Below the pieces are notes generated by a model. It had not been told where the DNA came from. It saw only the letters and a program-made list of their open reading frames with translations, and searched no databases. Of a stretch of 64,000 nucleotides of DNA, positions 40,534 through 51,090 are shown one piece after another. The stretch lies in NCBI RefSeq assembly GCF_000350225.1, contig NW_005178943.1:171611-235610 (forward strand), given 5' to 3'. The stretch is from Chondrus crispus (lineage: Eukaryota > Rhodophyta > Florideophyceae > Gigartinales > Gigartinaceae). Position 1 is the first letter of the stretch. Each line of letters begins with the position of its first letter. A program made the translations under genes and the position numbers.

Positions 40534-41605
40534 TTAGCGTGCGCGTGCGGTAAAGTCCTGCATGATTTTTCTAAAATGGCACTCTCCAGAATCAGCCAGC
40601 GCCTCAATTGAGGCACATTTTTAGTAGAGTAGAGTAGACACTATACCCCGGAACACCCCAAAATCGGAATTTTTAATTCCAATTACGATTCCGCCTTACT
40701 ACATGTCCTTGAAAAGGGCTATGAACTCGCGTCAGAGGACGGCAGCGCCACAAGACGTAGATATTTTTAAACAAAAATCTGTGCAATGCACTTGGCACAC
40801 GCTTTACCATCGAGTTCCATCCTTTCCATATCCCAAATTCAATGCTCTTGAAAATGGCGGACGTATGCCACGGCAACATCCCTACCACCGTCACTGCTGT
40901 GGTATAAACCCGTGCCACTGTAGTACCCTTTTTCGCGCTACTCGTGTACACGTGTATCTACATAACTCAAGTACCCCGACGTACAGTACCAAGCCCTTTT
41001 ACACCAGCCTTGCTCGCTTTCGACACGCGCACACGTGGACCTACTGCCGCGCTTGTACACGTTTGTACTATGACGTGGCCTCGTGAGCTCTAGCCGTGAC
41101 ATCTCGACCGCAATCTAGTACAGTATATAGTGTCGTTGGCGCTTGCGCCGGGTGGGTTTGGGGACAAGCAACCAAGGACCAAAGACGCGACTTTCGTTCT
41201 TGGTTTTGCGCGGTACTAACTTCTTCTCGTTCACGCTCCCTCGTTCTTCTCGCTCGTGCCCTAGGGCTCTCGTGACTACGTCGCGTTTTGCCTTCCCGCT
41301 TGCGCGCACGAGTCGCTGGCCGTGTGTTTTTCTCGCTTGGTCGAGAGCACCGCGTCGTGCGCTTCTAGTTTCAGTGGTTCGCGAGCACACTCGGATTTTA
41401 CAGTCGCCCAAAGGCCTCTACCACTTCCCCCTAACTACCTAGTACACGACCGCACTAACGACCGTTGGTTTAGCACGTGACCACGTTTCGAGTACTACTA
41501 CAACTGCTCCCCCAAGGCGCCCTCCCAACGTCCTCTTCCATCACTTCCCCTCCCGTCCACTCTATTACCTCTCTTTGGCTCTCTCGTGTCTACAACTTCA
41601 TCCAA
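40534..41605. other. Spacer between PiggyBac and deleted pogo-like copy
   Basis: About 1.07 kb. Contains the palindrome GCCTCAATTGAGGC near 40601 and a TATA-like CAGTATATAG at about 41122 upstream of the pogo-like start. Short ORFs show no known domain. Confidence 0.35.
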
Positions 41606-42284
41606 ATGAAAGCGACAACGATCTCAAAGCGGTGCCAAACGCGCCTTAACCGGGCAATTAAAGCCATTGATGATGGCAAAAGTTATCGTGAAGCCTCTGC
41701 ATCAACCCGCATTCCGATCTCCAACACTCACCGTGCTTTCAAGAGCCCAGGAAAACCCATTACAAAACCAGGACGGAGAACATCCCTCACACAGAGCGAA
41801 GAACGTCTTCTTGTTCTTTGCTTCAGCGCTACGCAGCCCGTGGCATTCCCCTCAGCCATCTTCACCTTACAGAAGCAGTTAAAGCTTAAATAACCTGTAT
41901 GGACCCTGGTTGTGCTGACAAGTTGCCATTTAAAAATGGTACACCTGGGCGCAAGTTTCTACAATCCTTCCGAAAACGGCACAAGGATGGGCTTATTTTT
42001 GCAGACGTGGAGGCGGAGCGGAAGGCTGGTAAGGGAACCAAGACGATGAAAAGAATGGGAAGCAAGCAGACCGAATGAGGGAATTGGCATGGGAAAGGCG
42101 GGCAATTTTGGCCGGAAAGGCACTGCTACCGTTCAAAGCTAGCGTTCGGTCTATCAAGAAGTGCCGCGCTGATCGCCGCTTCGCCGTCAAGAAGAAGCTG
42201 CAGGAACAAACAGAAACTGCAGCATCCAAGACAGCTCTGGAAGCAAACATGGCTTCGCCATCAACGCCTGAACCAACGCATTGA
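41606..42284 (+). pseudogene. Internally deleted pogo-like transposase
   Basis: MKATTISKRCQTRLNRAIKA and SYREASASTRIPISNTHRAF (psq-like HTH) are followed by a CENP-B-type HTH part (TSLTQSEERLLV, then in a shifted frame GRKFLQSFRKRHKDG near 41950). The sequence then jumps straight to a charged coiled tail (RELAWERRAILAGKALLPFK ... LQEQTETAASKTALE) ending TGA 42282-42284, with no DDE core in between. It keeps the DNA-binding head and tail only, like a non-autonomous derivative. Confidence 0.6.
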
Positions 42285-43693
42285 ATGATGTGGCAATGAA
42301 AATTGCACCAAAAATACTACGGTATTTGAAGTAAATATGATAAGCAGTTCCACAATTCAGCACAAATTGCATGATGTTTTGGTTGCTGGATCGGATATGG
42401 CCGCATTTGATTTGCGTAGCTGTTGTTTCCCCAATCGGGTAGTGCTTTTCAGGCCCATTTTGAGGATTCATGCCCCTTGCTGTTGCCATTGAAATCGTTT
42501 CGAACGGATCTGTTGAAGGACTTTTTTCGTTTATTTTTATTTTTGGCGTTTCATATTTAGGGTACCACCTCTTTATACCGTTTCAGTCGTGAAGATAGTA
42601 GAAATTTAATTGATCAGACTCCCCTTCCGAAGACATCGGACGGGTGAGAAGTAAAATTACGTATGCACCATCGATTAGCCTTGTGCCTAATTGTTAAAAG
42701 TTTTTCGTCACTATGACTTAGAGATGATGTTTTGAAATCTGAAAGAGAAGGTTGGGCCACCGTCTCAAAAGGGCAGAAACATTGCAAATTCTCAAACGCC
42801 TGTGCGCAACATTTGACGGTATTTTGAGAGCTCTCTACCGTCGTCTCAACCAGCAACATACGGTTACCCCCTTTTCCCACTACAAGTGTAACAATCAGGA
42901 AGCTGTAGAAGGAAAGCTGTCAATTGTTACGATCAACAAGATGTAGAACAGAAGCTATAGGCTAGGAACAGTTCTTTATCATGTGTCTCAACGTGTCTGT
43001 GTTGTCTGCTGCCATGACGCTATCGTCTCCGGCATAAGTTTTGCCGCAAAGCAGCTTCAAAAAACCGAACGGTCACGTAAGAAATTGTAGCGACTGACTG
43101 CATACAAATTGAAAATAATGGAAAGGTCTCCACTTAATATTTGACGACCATGGAGTATAATGGTAAGGGACAAACTGGCGAGAGTGATTAATACCTTGAT
43201 GGTGGTTGATTAATTCGCCACTTTGTTGCAACAAGGGAGATTATCAGTAGTACTGGCGGCATTCTCAGTGTTTTCGGGGGTCTCTAAATTTTTTCCTCTT
43301 CGCCCCGTCGTAACCCCTCCTTTTTCTCTATCCTAAGTGCCTCCGGCCTGAAACTTTTGGCCCGTAACATTTGTGCAAATTTCCAGACCTTCTACGATGA
43401 GATTTTTCTCATTGTCGATCATAACATCCTTCTGGCAGGCAATCGACACAAAAGCCCAGAATCACCTTTCACTCGCTCCCGTTCGTAAGCCATCCCTTTC
43501 TTTTTAGGCTTGCCGAACTTTCACCAACCGTTCATCAGATTCCAGATTGCAGTCAAACACCACTCCATAAAGAGCAAAGATACTATCCTCTTTCTCAGAC
43601 TTCAGACTCTTCACTTCCAAGCCATCTAATTACTTCAGTGTAGCTATTTAAGATCTCTAAGTTACTGGTATCCAAAACGACAATGTCCGCAGT
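42285..43693. other. Gene-poor spacer
   Basis: About 1.4 kb, A/T-richer than its surroundings; no supported gene, tRNA or transposase. Confidence 0.4.
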
Positions 43694-44583
43694 ATGGAAA
43701 ATATCGTCGATTTCGAAAGCGATGGCGACTCATTGCACGGCAACGACATTCCATTTCCACAAGAGCAAGTGAATTCCCTTTCGGCCAACTACTCAGATGT
43801 AGACAGCTTCTCGTCCTTGCGCGAGAAGACATGCTCGTCTCAGCGAACGAACTGCAATCATTACCTCCTCTGTGCTCTTTTCTTACAGACTATTCCAACC
43901 TTTTATCTTCTGAGTTCGAGCTTTATGAGGATCTCTTGAGCGAAACATTCCACGACTACCACGAGGTGCGCTACAATCTGCGCCACTGCAACAAACAGCT
44001 AGAACCAGACGCCAGCGAGCGAACTGATGATGATTTGTGCGCAGAGGAGTTAGCGCCTCGTGCGAAAAAGCATCAAGACGGTGGACCGATTGAATGGCCC
44101 TACGAGAGTCTGTTCTCAGAAACTATTTCACTGTTAATGGTATGGACTTTAAACTAATGAAGCGCTTTGTGCCAGCATGTAACCCCATTGTAGGCAACGT
44201 GCTTGCGGAGGTCTTCAGTAGGGAGGACGGAGCCTATCGGAAAGCGCTAAATGGCAGAGAGTATACGGAACTGAAAGAACGGAGGACACCTAGGAGACAT
44301 CAGTTGATACGGCTTTCGGGGCTTTGCACAATCCTCCTGGCATTATCCTTGATAAATGGAAAGCCGTCGCGAATCGGTCGCTCCATCATAGGGGCCATGT
44401 GCTCACGACTAGTCAAGAGCTCATTTACTTTCTCGTCCTAGACGTCATCTGGGCATCTTCTGGCAACGTTACCAGCGTCGTTTGCAATCCCTATGAGAGT
44501 TTTTCCTTCATATGGAACTTACTTTGGAGAGGTACAGACAGGTCTGTTCGTCTCTCAGACGTTGCAAGGAGAAGTTATATGTA
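43694..44583 (+). pseudogene. Degraded coding remnant of unknown type
   Basis: Overlapping open stretches in different frames: MENIVDFESDGDSLHGNDIP, then FELYEDLLSETFHDYHEVRY and the acidic ERTDDDLCAEELAPRA, then FTVNGMDFKLMKRFVPACNP and PPGIILDKWKAVANRSLHH. The series reads like one protein broken by several frameshifts, probably the N-terminal part of a transposase or element protein, but I do not recognise the family. Cut off from what followed by the chromovirus insertion at 44918. Confidence 0.35.
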
Positions 44584-44918
44584 GGAATACACGCGAAATG
44601 AGTTTAGATAAATCTTCAACCGCATCTGTTGAACGGGAGAGTTACACTCTTTTTCAAGCATAGCAACTACTTGTTGAAAGCTGGTAGCATATCCATCATC
44701 TTTCTTGTCATAAAATCTCTACGTGTGTCCATGTAGAAAGTTGTGCAGATTTTGAAGCTTCGGGGAGGGCCCTAGATTTTAATCACGGCTTATCTGGGAG
44801 TATTCGTTCACTAATTCCATCCATTAAGTTAGCTGACAGTAGATTAGATTTAGGATCTAGTGCCCCGAGCTACTGTACTGACTCCGGTGTGTGATATATA
44901 ACCAAGCCTGTTCACCAC

Positions 44919-45619
44919 TGTAGCATAAACACCCCCAGACGACTGGAGGTGTATGCGCAGTTCGACCTGTAGACCCCGGATCGGAGAAGGGGTGAAGCGG
45001 GCCAACCAGCTACGGAACCGGGCTCGGGCCCGGGTAGCGGTGGTAGAGCGGGAGCGAGCAGGGACGCGCGCACGCACGAGCGGATCGACGCCTCGACGCC
45101 CCGGAGCAGCACTGGGTGACGTACCAGTGCTGACGGGCGGAGGCGGTTCCGTGCTCGCTCGCGTGCTGCGCGCCCACTCCGGCTCGGCTCCGACTAAACG
45201 CGCGCGAAGAGCGAAGGCGACGTTTAGAATAAGCTGGGTGGACTGACCTTGGCGGTCGGTTGAGGACAAGCCCGTGCTTGTCCCCCTCCGACGCCGTCGG
45301 TCCGCTCCATATTTAATATACAAAACACTCTATCATAACACTACAGTACCGAGGTACTGTAGTGGGCTACTGTAGTGCAGGTCGGCCTACACTGTAATAC
45401 TGTCAGCTATGTCGAGGCTGACAGTACACGTATCACTCGTGGTGCGTGCGCGCTTCGTTCGCGCGCTGTACACGTGTGCACGTGTATGTGCATGTCCCTT
45501 GCCTCCGTGGTGTACACGTGGACACGCGCGGTGGTACTGTAGAGCTCGACGCTCTACAGTAGCTGATCTAGTTCTTGATCTAATCTAATTTAAACCCCCA
45601 GTGGGGGGGTTATACTACA
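44919..45619 (-). repeat. Chromovirus 3' LTR
   Basis: 701 bp, about 99 percent like 58436-59136. Contains three strong hairpins (45340-45363, about 45407-45432 and about 45533-45562). Confidence 0.92.
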
Positions 45620-45620
45620 C

Positions 45621-45656
45621 CGCCCCCCCCCTCAAGGCTGAACGTCCGCGGTCAGT
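45621..45656 (-). promoter_or_regulatory. Polypurine tract plus hairpin next to the 3' LTR
   Basis: A C-run on the plus strand (G-run in the sense of the element) followed by CTGAACGTCCGCGGTCAG, an imperfect hairpin. A near copy with a perfect stem is at 51056-51090. Confidence 0.55.
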
Positions 45657-45680
45657 GCTCTCGGGCTTGTAGAGGCGACC

Positions 45681-48152
45681 ATGTCGGATCCCCCCTTTGG
45701 AGTCCTAGACTTGACCAGGATTCCACCTGACCCGTCCCCCTCATCGCGCGTATTCCACCTCTCCGCTATCCACGCGGCCGCGCTCTCCCTGCACTGCTCT
45801 CTCCCTCGCCGCCCCCTCGCTCCCTCGCGAGTGGGGGCTTCTCGTTCCTTTCCGTCTGGCCCTGGCCATTCTCGCTACACCACTGTGGTTGCCCCCCTGT
45901 TCGTGGGGTGTCTTGCCGTCCGGGTCGGTATGCCGACCTCCATCGAAGGTCCTGCCTCCGCCCCCGTTGCCGGCGTACCGGAGCCTCCGCGCTCCTCGCC
46001 GCCTCCCTCTAGGGCCCCTGGTCCCTGCCAGCCGACGGTCGCTGGCTTCGTGCCCTCAGAGGGGCGTATCACGAGGCAACCCGGCGCGGTCGTGCGCCCG
46101 TGGTCCACAGATCAGCCGTTCCAGAGGGTTCGCGGCTCCCGTGAGTCGACGTCGTCCGTCGAGATCGTTCCCGCCTCATGCAGTCGACCTGCTATCTCGT
46201 TGTCGTCTTCTGTCGACGAACCAGTGACGCAGCGGGCCGGCTTGCTGCGTCAGGGATCGGTGGGAGTGCAGTCGCCGCCGCCGCTTCGTACTGTACGGCC
46301 CGGCGAGGGCTCGGGTGGCACCCCGTCAGAGTGGTTCGAGGTCCCACTTGAACGATCGACGCCGCTCCCTTTGGACCGCCTGAAGTTCACCTGGTGTCGT
46401 TATGCCCGCTCGGGGGTTACCGTCGGGGAAATGCTAGCGCGTGAGACCCTCCGCCCGGACTTGCTACGTGTACGCAAGGTCTATGAGGCGCGTCGGGGGG
46501 AGGAAGCCTCCCTCGTGTTGGGGCGTCTTCTCATCGCGGAGGGGGACGGGGCGGCCTACCAGGTCCCTACTGCGATCGTCGGCGATCGCACCTTTGCTTA
46601 TAGCTTGGCCGAGGTAGAGTACGTTGATCGAATGGCGGATTACCTTATTAACCGTGGGTCGTCGCCTTCTCGTGAGTTCGTCCTGTCCATGGTCGCGGGA
46701 CTGTACGTAAGCCCCCGTCCCGTCGCCTACTCAAAAACACGCGTCGCCTTGCAGAAGTCAGCTTGTTCGCTTATGAGGCTACACGGCGTGGCCATTGCTC
46801 CCCACGATTGGGCAGCCTATAGGCAGTCCGGAGAAGCGGACGGCCGCGTCTTCCGGTCGGCCGTCTTCGAGGACGGTCTCTTTCCAAGCGATTTTCCGTA
46901 ACTCCCCACCGTGGTAGGGGAGTCACTCCCCTCGTTGGGAGTGCATCCCCTACTTCCGTACGTCTTAAAACACTTTCGGGTGGCGTGTACTGATCCGACG
47001 CACCCCGCACACGCCGCCCTGATGTACAACGTAGAGAGGGAATGGGCATGGGCACTCGGCAACGCTTTCATGAACGAAGTATCGATCTATGGCCGGGTGT
47101 TCGTCCAGCCCATCAGCGTATTAGCCCACCTGGGGAGGGTAGCGTGGGACCTTCCCAATGTCCCCCTACACCCGTTCGAGCGGAGTTTCCTACATGTACC
47201 TTGGACGTACGCCTTAGCCCTCGAGCTGATGCATCGAGCCTGTGATGCGGGGCCCCGTCACCTCCGTCACTGGACGGATTTCACCACTGGCGTACAGTCC
47301 TCGTTTCTGGCCTATGACCATCGATCCGACGCCTTCATGGCGCGGCCTACCGTCGCGCCACCCTCCACTAGGCCGTCGGGAGGCGGAGTCGGCTCGGCCT
47401 CACGACTGGCTCGAAAAAAACGCTACCGCGATCTAGACGGGGAGCCCCCGACTTTCCCTTTTGCGGGTACGAACCCGCCATCCGGACTGTCGATGCCCGT
47501 GGGCCACCACCGCCGACCGGCGAGCCCTCAGGTTCCCCCAGTGCCTCCTCTTAACTCGGTCTCGACCCGTGCCGTCCCGAGCGGGGAAGCGCTACGTCGC
47601 CTGACGATCGAGCGGGCGGATATCCATGACATACCAATCTTACATCGCGCCCTCGGGGACGCGAGCGATCGTTCGTGGCCAGTGGAAAGGCTGCTGAGCA
47701 CCCTTGCCAGCTGGTACTTGGCGCGGGGCGACGAGGCCCGGGGCATCGCCGCGCAGCGCGACTCGCGCATGTCCGAACTCTGCCACGTGCGTCGCGAGTT
47801 AACGAGGGTGCGCGAGGCAATGGCTACGCAGACCAGTGTACTCGAGCGGACGACCGCCGATCGGGACCGGTACCGGGCCGAGCGGGACGCAGTTCGTGCT
47901 CCCCGGGTGGTGTCTCCGTCCACTTCGCACTCGGCCTTGCGAGATCCTTACGAAGATCCGGGGCGTGAAGCCCCGGTGGCAGAGAGCGCTGCGACTCTTG
48001 AGGGCGGCGAGCCGCGCTGGACGCGTCACGACGAAGTGGCCATGCCTCCTCTCGAGAGGCTGGGCTCAGGGTTACCCCGCCACCCAAGTTATTGCCCTCC
48101 GGGTCTCTATGGATCGGGTTCTACAGCGGCACCCAACGGCTCGAGCCGTTGA
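45681..48152 (+). CDS. Antisense coding region of the chromovirus (about 820 codons), unknown family
   Basis: Opposite to gag-pol, open sequence begins MSDPPFGVLDLTRIPPDPSP only 61 bp inside the 3' LTR and reaches 48152. The first ~230 codons are Pro/Ser/Arg-rich and look disordered. Then a compact part (WFEVPLERSTPLPLDRLKFT, SLAEVEYVDRMADYLINRGS, EFVLSMVAGLYVSPRP) and a Trp-rich part (REWAWALGNAFMNEVSIYGR, FLHVPWTYALALELMHRACD). Near the end a coiled coil (MSELCHVRRELTRVREAMAT ... ERTTADRDRYRAERD) and a Pro/Gly tail. The mix of folded-looking segments and coiled coil argues for a real gene. Its product could be structural or nucleic-acid-binding; no known domain. Confidence 0.5.
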
Positions 48153-51064
48153 GTTCACGGGCGTCAAGTCACCTCCACCCTTCATTCACGTAAAGCCCTT
48201 CTCTTTCCCATCTTGCTTTCCCTCCTTTCCTTGCGCCACTCCGCCAGCAGTTTCTTTCGTGTCCTCCCCCCCTTTTCGCTACCACGGGGGGGGCGTGGGC
48301 CGGTGGTTGCTTAAGCAACATGAAAATTGTCATGCACCGAGCACCGTTGATCGTGTGCCAGTTGTATTCCACGGCGGTACGTTCCCGCCGGTCCTAGGTC
48401 GCCCTGAGCCGTACTGAACTCTAATCACCCCCCCCCCCGAGGTCAGTGTTCGAGCTGCGTGTGCTGTACCAGTCGTCTGGTGCACTCTGTACCTTCGATA
48501 CGCGTCTGTAGGCCGGGCGTCCCGTGTGCGTTGGGCATGGGGTGTGCGCCCGGACGTCATACACGTGTACCGTCGTCCCTGTAATTTCCTCTTCCTCTCG
48601 TAAATTACTACCCTCTCATTGATGTCGTTCTCCGCCGTTCCGACTCCCGAGTACGGAGGTCGGCATCCATTTCGCGTTCCTTCCTCTCCTGCTCTGGAGC
48701 CGTGGCGGCGAAACTACTGTTCGACAACAGCGACCGCTCGTTAACTCTTCGCAGGGTATCATCGTTCAGCTTGCATCGATAGTCACCCTAGGGATTTCGT
48801 TTCCTCCAGACTTCCGGAATTCTCATGCCTTCCAGCCATGATTGTTTCCCCTGTATCGCGGGGGACCTTCCCTTCCGTCTGGAGTTCTCTGTCATAGTAG
48901 GGGGCCCCGAAAGCGTAGGCCGAGGAGTTAAGGCCTCGTGGGTAAGGGTCACCATTGACGGCGACAGACAGCGAACCCCCGGGTGGCGCCGTTCATAGCT
49001 CTACTGTCGTGCGGGGAGCGGCGTTAAGTCACGTTTTAGAAGCAAAGCCGTTCGCGCCAAGACGTTCGTTCGCCGTTCGACGTTAACCACCCCCTCGCCC
49101 CAGCGATCGGCTATGGGGAATGATTGTAGACCTATATTGCCAGGCAGAACCGCCGCGTGTTTGCGCAACGACGGCGCCGGCCAACCGCGTTAGACCCTGC
49201 AGCGTAGAGTACTGTGCGTGTGCGCGTCGTTGGCACGCATCTTTCTGCGACGCGGATGAGGTTTCGCTTGCCAACTGGCTGCAACCTCGCGGCTCCTTCG
49301 TTCTGTCCACGACCACTTCTTGAACTGTGGGTGCGGGGGGTGTGACGGTGGTGCGGCGTGACGCTCCGAAGCGATACCCAGGGTGTCGGAGATGACGTCC
49401 GTCCCCATTTTGGTACACTCCCTAAGAGTTTTTTTTCGAAACCTCGTTCGGGGCTCCAAGGTTTTGGCAGAGAACGCTCTGTCCGTAGTCGGCACCTATT
49501 CCAAGGCTTAGGGAATCACGTAAGTAGCCGCTACCCCTTTGTCTTTGCGAATAGCAGAACCCAAAACTTCCCTCCTCGCGTTCCTGTCCTTATCTTGTCG
49601 TATCCGCCACCTATACTACGTCGTTGATGGTGACGCGTGGTTGAGCCGCACGAAGACGCGCAGCGCGCTCCGCAGTCTCCGGTCACGCATCTCCTGCCCC
49701 ACGACGTCCGTGGCGGACGCCCGTACTGTGGCCGTTTCTCTCGAATCGCCGCCGATTACCTCACGCCCTCTTTACGAACTGCACCATCCTTATGGCGGGG
49801 GCGCCCCGGGGCACGGACGCAACCTTCCCGCGCGCGGGCACGGCTGCTCTTGACCTCGATCCCGTGCCCTTCATCCTCCAAGTCGCCCTTCGCGACGTAC
49901 TCGGCACCCGGCACGACGGCCAGTGCACGCGCGGCAACGGCGGGTGGTGGGGTCGTATACGTATCTGTGGAGCACACGATCCGCGTGCCGCCGTCGATTG
50001 CGTGTCCGTCGTACCGCACGCGCGTACACGTGTCGCACGTGCCCCGCGATTTCCGATATAATTTTTGCCCCATTTTTTTGGACATGACAGCAGCATGCCG
50101 CACACGCGTACACACCCGTGCCTATGTGCGTTCTCCCATACTGTCACTTTCTCGTCAAAGTCTGCGTATGGCGGCGGTTCGTCGCTGGGCCAGCAGCGCG
50201 TTGGATTTGGCATACAGTGTTTCTCGTGAGGTATTTCCCCTTATTTCTTAGGGTAATTTCCCAATTAATTTTGGGAAAGCGCTGCAGAAACGAGGGCGGA
50301 GTCGGCGCCGATCGCCAGTGCCGACCAGGCGCATTACTGTCGGACTGGGGTGGCGTCCGTCTGTCCGCAGCTCCTCTCTTGCCTTAGCGTGGCTGTACGA
50401 ACAAAAGCGAACCCCAGAGCCCTTCGAGGCACGCTTGCTGCAATGACGCCTTTTGCGTTCCTGCCACCACGTGAGGCTTTTTCTTCTCCCTCGTTCCCGT
50501 TTGCCTTTCGTGCGGGAGTGGGATGCCGAGGCATCCTCCCCGAAAGGGGCCGACGCGCCTAAGCATAACTCATCGGGTTATCCAGCTACCCAACGGGCGA
50601 TCTCGCCTTCCCTCGTCCCATCTGTTCTTACGAGGGACGTTCCTTTCGAGGCCGTACGTACTGCCTAGTGCTTTGGTGTTGCATAATTTGCCTTGGTCAG
50701 TCAATACGTCTTGACATCTTCGCGCCCTCTCTTACTTGCCGGTATTTCTTGTGTTCCTCAGGGGATCGTTCGCCTCGTTCTCCTGCTTGTCGCTTCACGA
50801 CCGATTTTCGTGGGACAGTGCGTGCTGTCTTCTCTCCCGCACCTTCTCGGTTTCGGTGGTTGTCGTCGGACGGCTTGATCGTCCCTATGTTCTGGCACGA
50901 CCGCTTCCTGTCGTGTCTGCCTTGTTCGTCCATACGTCTTGGCGTCTGGCTTCGTCTTCTGTGGGGTCCCTTCGATAAGGACAGCTGTACTTCCGCGCTT
51001 CTCCTTTCGGTTAGCTCGTGCTGTCCGATTTTAATCCGCGACAGAGCGGTTGAGGGCCCCCTTC
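48153..51064. other. Unexplained 2.9-kb interval of the chromovirus
   Basis: Between the 3' ends of the antisense region and of the integrase. It has homopolymer C runs (48427-48438), a repeated hairpin at its right edge and several short ORFs without recognisable domains. No gene called. Confidence 0.45.
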
Positions 51065-51090
51065 TCAAGACTGAACGTCCGCGTTCAGTT
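51056..51090 (-). promoter_or_regulatory. Second copy of the polypurine/hairpin motif, at the end of pol
   Basis: CCCCCTTCTCAAGACTGAAC continues into a perfect 8-bp stem ACTGAACG-TCCG-CGTTCAGT. The same sequence stands beside the 3' LTR at 45621-45656. Possibly an internal polypurine tract or a transcript-end signal. Confidence 0.45.

Noticed and set aside
49637-50251. 204-codon plus-strand ORF inside the chromovirus interval
   Set aside because: Arg/Ser/Pro-rich as expected from GC-rich DNA, overlapped by equally long frames on the other strand, no domain.
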